A stretch of 64,000 nt of DNA. It comes from Anaeramoeba flamelloides (lineage: Eukaryota; Metamonada; Anaeramoebidae). The stretch covers positions 12,230,001-12,294,000 of the forward strand of contig JANTQA010000032.1 of assembly GCA_027625915.1 (NCBI GenBank), written 5' to 3'. The number at the start of each line of letters is the position of its first letter. Within the stretch, counting starts at the first letter, position 1. Below, one piece after another: positions 11,901-24,800 of this stretch. Made by a program: the position numbers and the translations under genes. The notes under the pieces are model-generated. The model was not told the origin of the DNA and made no database searches. It saw only the letters and a list, made by a program, of their open reading frames with translations.

Positions 11901-14900
11901 TTTCTCATTGTTTCCTCATGAGGTTCATTGTCAAACAAAATATTTAATCATCATTTAAGTATTGAGCAACAAAAAAAAATAAAAAAAAAAAGATCTTCAA
12001 AAAAGAATTTCAACTTATCAACCATTAAAACGAATTCGCTAATCGGACATTTCTTTATATACACACATTTTCTTTTCTTTTTTCTTCTTTATAATTAATG
12101 TGTCATTTGTCTTACACATCAAACAGCATAAAATGTTCCCACTCCAACATTTCAAATTCAAAAAATTTTCTGATTTTGGCAATTGCGTACATGTTTTAAG
12201 CACAACCTCAAGCAAGTTCACTTCCCAAATTCTAACCACCCTTTATTGTTGGGAAAAGGAACAAAAAAAAAAAACCTTTCCAGACCTCCACAAGTAAACA
12301 TTTTTCTTGTAATTTTTTTACAAATTCCCAACATCGTTTTGAAACAGAATTTCGATTTTTTATTTTGCTTTTTTCTAAAAAATTTTTAAATGAACCAAAT
12401 TACGACACCTCAAAAACAACAATAGGAAATTGTCGTTTGACAAAGAGATGAAACAATTTCAAAATGTTATTGATTTCCAAAAATTGGTAAATATTTTTTT
12501 TGATTTTTTTTTTTTTGAATTATTGCAAAAAACCACTTTCTTCGAAAGAAATTTTTATTTTTTCACGAGTTCTTGATCCTTTTTCATGTGTTTTTTCTGT
12601 TAAGATCCCAAAATTTCGAAAAAAAAAAACATACACTGGAAATCTCTACTTTGTGTGAATTACACTTATAAGAACAACTCTCAACCAAGAGCTTTCCTTT
12701 AAATCACAATACAAATACCGAATTTTAAAATCTTTGAGGCAATAAACAAATCTAATACTTGATTTGCACCACTATTTCTCAATCAGTCAAACAAAAGTTT
12801 GAGAAAACCCCCCCCCAAAGTATGATCAAAACTTTCGCTAAATAAAATAAAATGATTTCGTTTCTGATTACAATTCATTCTTTGAAACAAAATAAATAAT
12901 CCGTCAATGGAAAAACATTTTCGTTTCAAATTGATTTATTGAAAATACTTTTGAAGTTTAAGGAGGTATACCCCAAATGAATTCTTAAGACAAACATATT
13001 ACAAATACTATTCTTTTATTTTGGTTAAGGTTCAGGCTATCTTCGATCCAAAGATCATAACAAAATTTTTTTTTGAAAAATGATTATCGGTGTTTTTTTT
13101 TTTACTTTTATTTTTTATTCTCCTTTAAAACCTCACTTACCCAGCCGATAGAAATACATCTAAGAAGATATTTATCCAACTAGTTTTTCTTAAAAGTTAG
13201 TCATCAGTACTTTGGTACGAATACCCCCCTTAAAGTCAATAACCGCCTAAAATCAATATTACTCTTCATTACCACAAAGTGGTAATGTGTGTATTTACTA
13301 GAAAACAAAAAATAAAAACAACCAACAACTCCATTTGTAAACCAAAAAATAATTTATTTTAATCTTTGGATAAAAGATTATATTCATTTTAACCAAAACG
13401 AACAAATGACATTTGTAATGTATCTGATGGATTCACTTGGAAATTACTTCCTTTAAACATCACTTTTACAAAACTGAGTTCCAAAAGTTTTCAAAAAGTG
13501 TTGCTCAGATAGCTTAAAGATTAAGTCAAACAGTTTGGTCAATGCTTTTAGCAACTTTTATTACTCATTTTTTTTATAAGTAGCTGTGTTTTTCTTTTAT
13601 TTCAAATGTAAAAAAAACAAAAAAACACATGAGATCTTTTTGAAAAAAAAAAATATTTAAAAACTGACTATTTACAATTTAATTTTTAGTATGGGCCTTA
13701 TTTCTTATATGACGTTTGTTATATTCCAAATTTAGTTTGACATAAAGTAACCATTTCAAATCTGGTGTGGAAGAGTTAACAAGTTGGCAAAAGTCATTTT
13801 TTTCAAAATTAGATAAACTTGATTTTAACTAACTTCAATTGAAATATACATTACTACTGAATTAAGACATACACATCAAACCACAAAATTCCAAGAATAC
13901 CAACCTTCTTCAACACCCTTTTTAATATTTCTAACCTTTTTGAAAAAATTTAAAAATAATTTCATTTTTGCTGAGGATCTTCAATCTCGGAGACAATAAG
14001 AGAAAGATTTAAACAGAAATCGAAGAAATCACAGAAAACCTTTCTAAAGAAATTAACAGAAATTACCACTGCAAAAATTGCATAGAAACCAAAACCACAT
14101 CTAAACCAAAGAAATCACAGAAATTAGAATTGATCATTTCAATTGAAAAGAGTTTCACTACTGTTATTTTCCAATTAATAAACAAAAAATTTTTATTCAA
14201 GTACCAAAATGTATATTAAATATTACTGTTACAACCAAATTAGCAGAGTACAAATTATATCTTAAAGATTTTACAAATAATTCTTCGTTCAAAAAAAAAA
14301 CTCAAAGATCTTTACAAAATCAATTAGAGATGGTTTTTGAAGAATTTGGATTTGAATCTTTTCCTTCTTGAACTTTAAGAGAAAATTTTAATACATATAA
14401 TTTGATATCAACAGTAAAGTTTAGCTAATTTTAAACATTTGACCAAAGTTAAATTAATCGGCACCAGATCCCAAACAACTTTAAAAAAATAAAGATCTCG
14501 CCTTTGATGTTATTTGTTTCCAAAAATTGTGAAAAAACAAAAGATTTTAAATACATATTTAATATATTTTTTTATTTCATATTTTAAACTATTTTCAAGC
14601 CACTTTTTGAAAAGCCAAATAAAAAGAACAAAATTTTTATTCAATTTCCAAAAAAAACAAAAATTTCAAGAATTCAAAAAAATCATCAAAGTCAACAATT
14701 CTAAAAGGCCACATTAATAATCTAAACGTCTATACGGAATTAAAAATTAGAAATGTTACATGGCTTTTCAAATCTTTAATTGGAAATCCGAAGGAAACTT
14801 TTGATTCTTTTTATTTTACAATTAACCCTTTTTAAACGGCTAGGTTGTTATTGCTCTTTTAAAAATGCAAAGACTATACTTTTTAACAAATTGAATCTTC

Positions 14901-15581
14901 AAACTGTCTAATTTACCCGTTTTACACAGTTTCGAAAACACCTTATAAAACTTTTAGTACACATTTTTTAAAACAGCTATATTTCCAAATTGAAACAAAA
15001 AAATATCTTTCTCACATTGTTACCGTAGTTTTGAAAAAGTGTGGCCTAAAAATGTGCTTAACATTGTTTACAAAATGGATACAATCAAAGTTGATCAACT
15101 ATTTTAAAGACATTTTTAAAAACTTTTTTGTCACATTTTTTGAAAATGACCATAAATACAGAAGAACAAAATAAATAAATAAAAAAAATTGTCAAGTCTT
15201 GTGATTTTTTTCTACAAATTGTTGATGAAACAATTTTTTGGCAAATTGAATAAAGAACAATCCATTTGTCCATTAAAAAATAGTAGTATTGGATGAATAA
15301 ATGGAATTAAAGATGATTTTACATTTTAAAATACTTTGTATGAATGGTCTTTTAATTTATCAATTTGTTTTCAAATGAAGAAAAATGTTTTAATAAATCA
15401 AAATCTTGACTTTAACTAGTTTTTTTTTTCTTTTTTTTTTCTTCAAATAAAAAGCACATATTTATTTAAATAGTTAAACTGTATGGTTACTTGCGGTGAC
15501 CGATTTCATGAATCGATTATTTGATGAAAACTTTGAATAATTTTCAAAAAAGTGTTTCATTAAAAATTTTTTAAAAAGTAT
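8941..15581. other. Long gene-poor stretch
   Basis: I find no host gene I can support in about 6.6 kb. It holds a TA/TG microsatellite and G run at 8948-8986, homopolymer runs and short low-complexity ORFs. At 14200-14350 an open plus-strand stretch reads TTKLAEYKLYLKDFTNNSSF and QNQLEMVFEEFGFESFPS before a stop. It looks like decayed coding sequence but matches nothing I know. Confidence 0.4.
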
Positions 15582-16116
15582 ATTATTGAAAAAAATACCT
15601 GGACATGAAAAAAATCCCTGACAAGATTTTTAATTGTAAATATTAGCAAAATTTTTGTGTAATTTCTTAATAATTGCAAATATTTTATAAATCAAATCAT
15701 TTTTTTATTAATAAAACTTTTAAAAATTATAACTCTGCCACTAATTAGAATAACGATTAATTAAATTACACTTTTCTACAACACCATTCAATCAATCAAA
15801 AAACAAGAATAAAAATTATCATTTTCCAAAAATCTAGCGAAGCATCTATTAAACTCTATTTTTTTATTTTTTTCAAAATAAGTAGATCTAATTAGGCTAT
15901 CAGCCAATTAAATGGGTATTCTATAGACAACCCTACTTTAATGAAGTTTAGATAGGTTTATTAGTGAGTTCATAAAAAATTTGGTTATATAAAAAAAGGA
16001 TTTGAATTTAAATATTTGCAATTACTAAGAAAGTAGACAACAATTTTTCTAATATTCACAATTAAAAATCTTGTCAGGGATTATTTTCATACCCAGGTAT
16101 TTTTTTCAATACTATA
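15582..16116. mobile_element. MITE of the CCGGACATG family, copy 3
   Basis: The left end is TTGAAAAAAATACCTGGACA and the right end CCCAGGTATTTTTTTCAATA, inverted over about 60 bp. The inner region matches the other copies (TCTGCCACTAATTAGAATAA, CAATCAATCAAAAAACAAGA). It is non-coding. Confidence 0.75.
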
Positions 16117-16420
16117 CCTGTAAAAAAGTTGATCAACTTCAAGTCAATCTATTTTTAGAGACATTTTATTCAAGATCTTTTTGTAACACCTTTTTAAAAT
16201 GACTTGATTTGCGTTTTTTTTTTCATATATATTACAAGATTTTCGGCAAAAAATTAGAAAAAAAAAAAAATATAAAAACGAAAAATTTAATTTTAAAAAG
16301 AATTTTGATCAATTCAGAACTCAAATAATAATCTTTTTAGTGACTGATTTATTTTCATTTCTCCAATCTGAAAAAAAAAAAAAATTCAAATTTTTTTCTT
16401 TTTGAAAAAAGTAATTAGAG

Positions 16421-16908
16421 CAGTGAAAAAAATACCGGACATGAAAAAAATCCCGGACAAGATTTTTAATTGTGAATATTAGTAAAATTATTGTGTAATT
16501 TCATTTATTTACAATCAAATTCCTTTTTTTAAGAATCGAACTTTTTCAATTATAACTCACCCACTTATTAGAATGATGATTGATGAAATCACACTTGTTC
16601 AAAACACCATTCAATCAATCAAAAAACAAGAAGAAAAATTATCATTTTCCAAACTCTAGTAAACCTCAATAAAACTCGATTGTTTTTCAAAAAAAGTTGA
16701 TCAACATAGGACTATCAAGCAATTACTCGAGTATTCTAGAGACACCTTACTTTGATGGACTTTAGGTAGGTTTATTACTAATCTCATAAAAAAATTGGTT
16801 ATTTATAATAAGGATTTCATTGAAATTAGACAACAATTTTACTAATACCCACAATTAAAAATCTTGTCCGGGATTTTTTTCATGTCCGGTATTTTTTTCC
16901 CTACTATA
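16421..16908. mobile_element. MITE of the CCGGACATG family, copy 4 (best preserved)
   Basis: Terminal inverted repeats of about 66 bp are nearly identical: CAGTGAAAAAAATACCGGAC on the left and TAGGGAAAAAAATACCGGAC on the right (reverse strand). Both continue through ATCCCGGACAAGATTTTTAA. The element is 488 bp and carries no ORF. The CAGTG-like end and possible TA flank suggest a Tc1/mariner derivative (inference). It lies only about 300 bp from copy 3. Confidence 0.8.
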
Positions 16909-16944
16909 CAAAATAATATTTTGTGAAATTTCGAATTTTTGTTA

Positions 16945-18260
16945 CAATTGGATATTATTCAAAAAAATCGTATAAAAATTTTTCAATTTAAAGATGAATT
17001 TTTAACTGATCCTAAAACAATTGATGTAGTTGAAGATTTTTTTTTTGTTGTTGAAATTAAAAAGGGTAAATTTCTAAAAAAAAATAAAAAAAATTGTTTC
17101 TTTAAAAAGTTATTATGAAATTTATAGGGTCATTTTTTTGTAAAACGGGTTGAATTTGTTTTTTTTTTGGTGAATAATCTATAGATTCAATTATCACCAT
17201 TTTCTTTTCTGATAAGATAAAAGAAAAAGGTAAAAAATGGAAAAAGAAAAAATGAAAAACAAGTTCAATTAAGTAAAAATATAATAAATTACGAGTTTTT
17301 AGATTTTGGAAATATAAAAATTGATTTTTGATTCAAATGTTGTCTCATTTAAATATTGAGATAATGACACTAACTTTCAAAGAAAAAAATCAAAAAATAA
17401 ATTGAAACAAAAATATTAACTAAAATAATTTTAATAAATATTAGAGCTTTATCAGAAAGATTCAAAAAAAACCTTCTTCCAAAAACCCCTTCTTCCAAAA
17501 AATCCACTTATAATGATTATGATTTGCTGAATCAATGAATTTAGAAATATTTTATTTTGTAATGAATTTGTGTCAAAAAATTAATTTCCTTAACTTTAAT
17601 GAAGCATTATTTAAACAAACCTATGACTAATTTCCAAATGAGAAACGAGAAAAATCTCATTTAGATTTATAAAAAATTCAAGAAGAATTAGAGATAAATA
17701 ACTGTAAAATTAGAAATTTTATGAACTATTTGAAATTAATCTTTTTTAATAAATTATTTCTTATTATTTAAATGCTTAATGCAACCACATGTGATTAAAT
17801 ATAAATATAAAAATTTTATATTCTAAAAGAATACCTAAACAATTGATTTTGTAAAAAGTGCGTTATTCGGAAACTTATTTTAATAATAATAATAATAATA
17901 GTAAAAAAAAAAAAAAAATGATAATTTTATTATTATTATTATTTTGGAAGAAGTATAAATTACAAACTAAAATGACCTTTTACTTCAATTTCCGTTCAAA
18001 AAATTTAATCGTAAAATCCTAGATTTCACGATTATTCAAGAAAAAGACATACCCGAATTTTCCTTATGATTAAAAAATAAAAAATTTAAAAGGAAAAAAA
18101 GAAAAAAAAAATTGAAATTTAAAAAGGGATTATATAGAAGCAATTGGTAAAAATCCAAAAAAAAAACCCCCAATTCTATCTTTAATTAATAACACCCAAA
18201 AATCAAAGCCAAGATACTTCTGGTTGATTTTATAATTTGATAATTGATCATAAATGTTCA
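16945..18260 (+). pseudogene. Decayed coding segments of unknown family
   Basis: Several plus-strand stretches read like protein but are interrupted. At about 16950-17065 there is LDIIQKNRIKIFQFKDEFLT followed by DPKTIDVVEDFFFVVEIKKG, next to a GTAAAT donor-like site. At about 17537-17735 there is NLCQKINFLNFNEALFKQTY and IQEELEINNCKIRNFMNYLK in one frame with two TAA stops. At about 18115-18225 there is YIEAIGKNPKKKPPILSLIN. I do not recognise the family. It could be a dead host gene, or exons of a gene whose structure I cannot solve by eye. Confidence 0.3.
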
Positions 18261-18851
18261 CTTGGTGATCGTTATTTAATTTGTTATAATTTTTTTTTTT
18301 TTTCTTTTTGATCTGATTTGCTTTAAAGCTTTGACCATTTTTTTTTCTTTTTGCTTTTTCGTTTTTATTTTCAAGTTACTCATACCTTTGTGTTTCAGTT
18401 TCACAGTATTAGCAAGTAACCACTTGATCTTTTTTCTTTGTAACTCTTTTTCCAAATATTAAGAAAATTCAGTCAGGTGAAAAAACTAAAAAAAAATAAA
18501 AAAAGACAATTTTGAGAAAAAAAATTATTTTTGCCAAAAACCACCTAATTTATATATATTTATATCATCGTTTTTTATTAATAAAATATTAATTCTTTTC
18601 AAAACTATAATCTTTTCTATATATAATAAAAAGATTATTTTTGTTCAATTTTAAATAGACAATCTTCAAAAACAAATTTTCTAAAAATTTCTTTTTATCT
18701 TTCTAAAATTTTTTTTGTCTTTCGTAAAAATTTCTTTTTATCTTTCAAAAATCCGAATTAAAAAAAAAAATGTAAAATCTAATTGACAAAATATAATTCT
18801 ATGTTTTATTTTTTAAAAACCAAAATTTCATATTAATAATTATATAGCTAG

Positions 18852-21800
18852 TTTTTGATTGCATATTTTTAAAATCTTTAAAATATATTATTTGCAATCG
18901 GCAAACTGGATTGTTTGCAAATATTGTGGAAAAATTATTTATAATGTGTATCGAGGGAATTAATAAATATAAGAAAGACTTGAAAACAGCAAAGCTAAAA
19001 CTCAAGTATAGAGAAATATCACCTTTATTAAATATTTTGACCGACAATAAAAACAAGATCTTAAAATATTATGGATACATCTTAGGGAAATTGTGTAAAA
19101 TAAACTTTAAATTAATTACAAACCATATTTTCACTATTATTCATCATCAATTTACAACCACTTCAGACATCACTATCTTTGATTCCATGAAATATATTAA
19201 ATTGAGCATTGAAACACCTTCTGGATTAGAATTGAGTACAAAATTTTTGGCATTAATCCAAAAATTATTTCATTCAATCAAAATTAAAGTACTGAAAGCA
19301 AAATTAGCTGACAACCTGTGTGACATTTTTTATAATGCTTCAGAGAAGCAAAATTTTGATTTAGATTATACCCTATGGTATCATAATTTGCAATATTTAT
19401 ATACCGAAGCATTGGAATTAGTAAACGATCGCAAGTATTTGGTCAGTGGTTGCAAGTTTGCGACATCGATTATATGCTGTAGTGATCAACAGACTATTGC
19501 GCGTAGTAAATCAGAAATCTTACCAAAGTGCTTGACAATTTTTAAAAAATCACACAAAATTGAAGGTATTAAATGTGCAAATGACTTATTAAAAATGTAC
19601 CTAATGCCGAATAATTCAAATAACAAATCCGAGAGCTTAAAACTAGTTGTTATGATTTCTAAAAAAATCTTTCAAATCAAAAAAAAAATTCCCAAATTAA
19701 TGCTTGATCACCATTCCTATTCTAATCTCCAATACACCTATTTAATAATTGCTAATTGGGATTTAGATTATGTGATGAAAGATATAATCATTTCTTCCTT
19801 TAATTCTAAATCCACACAATTAACTTTATGTAGGAGATTAATCATCATTAATGGATTGATGGCAATTTTAAAAAACCAGCAAATTATCAACCAAAATTTA
19901 AATTATCGAAATAAAAACACCACCACTACCAGCAGCACCACAAGTAACAGCAGTAGTCACAACAGAATAAATAAATATAAAAAACAAATATCAGAAATTA
20001 TAATAACATCCTTTAATAAGGGTTATAGTTTATGTGGTAAAGATTTAAAATTAAAAAAACAGATTTTACTATTTTCAAAAATCAATGAAACCTTTTCGCG
20101 GAATTATAATACAAAAACTAATAATAATCTGAATAATAATAATAAGAATAATAATAAATTCAATTCTCATAACACATCTTTATTAAATAACAAAAGCAAG
20201 GAAAAGAGCAATCTTAATCAAAAATCATCTTATTATGATTATAATTCTTATCAAAGCCAAGTAAACACTCCAATGGGGGATCTTTCAAAAATTACAAAGG
20301 AACCCGAACCCATTGAATTATTAATAGCAAGTATCAAAATTATTTCCTTTATTAAGAAAATTAATAAAAACACCATTGCAAATCTTTGTAATTTAACCAT
20401 CCATTTGAATTCACATTTATCAAACCAAGCCAAAATATCCTTATTAAAATTAATGAAAAATAAACATAAATTACGTTTTATTATTTTAGTTCAATATTCT
20501 AAATTTTTAATATCAAACCAAAATGAAAGTTTTGAATTAATAAATGAAAATATTTATTTTTTTAGAAAAATGATAAATTTATGGATTTCAATTTTAAGAA
20601 AAAAAATTAAAAAAAAACGGATAAATAGGAACAATAATGAAAAGAAAAAGAATAATATTGAGCAAAATTCAAATGATAAAAACAAGTTTGAAAGGAAAAA
20701 AAAGTCTGAAAAGGAAAAGGAAAAAAAAAAAAATAACAATATAATTGAAATTGAAAAAAAAATTGAAAAAATTGAAGCAGTTTTAATTTTTTTTCTGGGG
20801 GAAATCCGTGTAAAAATTAGAGACAAAAGTTATCAATGCTTACAAAATATAAAGGAATTAGAACATTTATTAAAATTAAATAAGAATTATCATTATCATT
20901 ATCATGGCAGTGACAGTGATAATATTAAAACAAAACCAATCAAAAAAAAACGATATTCCTTAATAAATGTTTTGGAAAGAAAAGATGATCGAATTAATAT
21001 TGATGAAATATTAATAAACACTTCAATTGACTATTGTCAAATTTTACCAGAACAAATTTTATTTGATCTCTGCAATGGTAATGATTTAAATTTTACAAAT
21101 GAAATCTCTGCAATTACTATTAAAGATTTTATTTTAATTAATAAAATTGAAGGATACAAATGGTGGATTAGATTTTTTAGCATTATTATTAAAATATTAA
21201 TCCAAAATTCAAGAAATCTTTCAAAATATTTATTTAAATATTCATGGGAAAAAACGAAAAAAAGCCATTATTATGTAACAATATATGGATTTAGTAATAT
21301 TAATCAAATGGATAATGTAAATAATAATCAAAATTCCAACAACAACAACAATAATAACACTAACAATAATGATAATAATAATAATTCTAAAAATAATAAT
21401 AATAATAAGAAGAAGAATAACAAAAATAATGTTAATAATAATTCGCATAAATGTAATAATAAGAAAAATAAAAATAATAGCAACAACAACACCACCGACC
21501 ACAACATCACCACAGAAAGGAACAACACCAATAAAAATAATAATAATAACAATAATAATAATATTCTAAATAAGAATAACAATAATGAATTTGCTTTCAA
21601 AATTAATGAATATACATTGGTACTTTCAATATTGTTTAGTTCAAGAACCAATTTAAATGAAACAAAAGATATGAAATTACCAAAGTTTAATGTGGTGTTA
21701 AACAAGATCATTCCATTATTGGAATCCAATAATGAAATGATCTCAAATTTATCCATTTATTCATTATCACAAATGCACCCAAAATATTTAATTACGGAAT

Positions 21801-24800
21801 TTAAAGAAACTATAAATTTGTTAATTTCAAAAATGCAATTAAAAAAAGAAAAAACATCTGATTTCACGAAAAAAAATTATTTGATGATCAAAATGATAAC
21901 AATTTACCAATTAATAATTTCCAACATGGAAAATAAAAGTTATTTATACATTCTAGGATTCAAAATACATGTTGCATCATATATTGAAGAATTATATACA
22001 TATCTTATCAGACCAAAAATTACGAACACAATGACGGAATTAATTCCTTTAAGATACTATTATTGCCTACTAATCAGCAAAGTCGCAAAAATCGCATTTC
22101 AATGCGAAAGACCCCTATCCACTATTCTCCGACAAAAACTGTTTTTACAGATGTTAGAGTTTTGTGGTATTGGCGAAAAGGCAGAATTAAATAAAACACA
22201 AGAATTGAAAACAATTGTTGATTATTCATTGGAACTGTTTAAAGGTAACAGAACTAAACAATTAGAATACAAAAAATTATATCTAATGAAAAGAAAGTCG
22301 GTTGAATTTGTTGCTTTGCAATGCATTTCAAATTTATTATTAGGACCCTATTTTTATAAATCGAATTTAAATTCAGATGATTTAGTATTTAGTTGGATTA
22401 ATCAATTATTAAGATCTGAAAATGAAAAATTAAAAAAAATTGGTGAAAAATCTTTAATAAATTTTTTCCAACAAAATTCCAAGAAATTGATTCAAATATA
22501 TTTAAATTTTAGTTATTCTTCAAAAAAAATAATTTCCAATTGTTACACCTTGATTATTTTAGAAGAATTATTAAATAATAATTATTTTTTTAAAATTGGG
22601 AATGAAATTAAATCCAAAAATGATGAAATAGAGAATGAAGATGAAAATATCAATCAAAATAAAAAAAAAGTAAAGAAAAAAAGTAAGAATATTAATATCA
22701 ATAAAAATAAAACATTAATTAATTTAAATAATGTACAATTAATTTGTTTATTATTAAGAAATATTAATAACCCAAATAATGAAATTAAATTGAAAATTAA
22801 TAAATTATTAAAAAAATATATGAAGAATATTATAATCAAAAAAGAAAAAACAAAAAAATCTTTGAAAATTTTAAAAATCAATCATTTCATTTATAATAAT
22901 CTACACTATGAAATTTCAAAAGTATTTACAGAGTATTTCCCCAATTTAGCTACACAGACTGCAATAGCATTGTTAGAGCAATACTTGTCTTTACAAATTA
23001 TGGATAAAGGAAATTCGAGAATGCATAATTTAACTTCCATTTATATAATTAAAAGAAATATTTTGATTTCGTTAAACCCCTGGATTGGGGAATTAACTAT
23101 AAACCGCGAAAGTGACCAATCTATAATAAAATTTAATCAAGTTATAGAATTATTATTTGAAATAACGTATGAGGATTCTGAAATTTATTCAAAATTAATT
23201 GAAAAGCTTTGGATTGTTTTGACATTTAATAAATTTGAAAATTCCTTAGCAGTAATTGAATTTCTATTAACAACTTGTATATGGTTTCCCATAAATAAGC
23301 AATTGCACTATTGTAAAAAAATTATTTGTTATATTTTTACATTTTCCCCTCAAATATTTGAAATTTTATTTAATAAAGTGAATTTAATCAAAGACGGGAA
23401 AACTATTCTATCATCTTATAATAATCAGGGAAATAATAATCATAAGCACAATATTGACAAAAAGAAAGAAGAAAGGAACAATAGCAAAAATACAGATCAA
23501 AATGAGTTAAATACAAATGTAGTTAGTAGTTCATTATTGACATCCAAAGCAACAACACCAATTAAAAATAATAGAAATAAAAATCATAAAAATAGCAATC
23601 ATAAAAATAGCAATCATAAAAATAATAATCATAGAAATAAAAATCATAAAAAAAACAAGAAAAAAAACAAGAAAAAAACTAATATAAAATTACACAGGGT
23701 AAATCCACATCAAGTTAAAAAAACTCACACCTTATCTAAAAATAAAAAGAAAAATATAAATAGAGCAACCCTTCAAAGAAAACTTTCACCATTAAATTCA
23801 ACAATAAAAAATAAATTCAATAAAAAATTATCAAAAAATAAAATTCAAATAAATAACAGAAATTATCCATTAACTGGCAAAATACACACAAGAAATGAAT
23901 TTGTAAAAACATTTTTTTCAGCCCCATCATCAAGAGAATTCAAAAAATATTTCAAAACAGGTTTAAAAACTATTAAAACGCAACCAAACAATCCAATTAA
24001 AGTGGGTAGGTTCCACATCTCTTTAATTTTATTAACAGAATTAATCAATAAATTAACTAAGGAAACATTCATTTCATATTTGCCACTTTTATTACATATT
24101 GCTATTCTGAACATTGATCAAAAAACAAATATTATGAATGCCAATTGTAAAAGTTTATTAATTAATTTACTTTTAACTTTTAATAATTTTAAAAGAATTG
24201 AAAATAATAATCTTGGTGAGAATGACAATAGTAGTAATTACATGAAAGATAATGATAATAGTAGTAATGACACGGAAGATAATGGCATGGATGAAAATGA
24301 AGGAAATAAATTAAGAAATACGAAAAATGAAATTGAACTTAAAAAATTAATAAAATTTATTGATAATTATAATTATAAGAAATTTTGGGATAATATAAAT
24401 ATTACGAATTTTATTTTTAAAATTCTTTCGTTTTTTAATTACAAAGATTTAAATATACAAGCAAAATGGTGTAAAGAAGCCTTCAAATGGGGGACGACTG
24501 AGTGCCATGAAATGAAATCAATTAAAAATTTTATATCAATTACTACCAGATCATTATTTATCTTTAGGATATTATTCAACGATGTCAATCCTGGAATGGT
24601 TGAAAAAATTATCGATTCCTATTTTATATATTATTTATCTGCCTCAGAAGAAAGCTTAGATATAAAATCACAATATTTTACTTTAAAAATTGAAATCTTA
24701 AAAACATTTGAGCTAATTATTAAAAAAAGGGCAATGGAAATCACAAAAAATATTAAGAATAAAAACAAGATAAATAATAAAAATGATAATGATAATAAGG

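Noticed and set aside
12039-12297. Overlapping ORFs on both strands with Trp and Cys
   Set aside because: They are short, overlapping and without splice-consistent neighbours or a recognisable motif. I could not support either strand.
17537-17735. Alternative genetic code with TAA read as Gln
   Set aside because: eS8, RhoGAP, Furry and the coiled-coil gene all end at TAA at the expected place, so TAA is a stop here. Decay of a dead sequence explains the pattern.
18911-18913. TTG as the start codon of the Furry protein
   Set aside because: A nuclear eukaryotic gene is unlikely to start at TTG, and the frame is open upstream to 18848. A spliced upstream exon is more probable.
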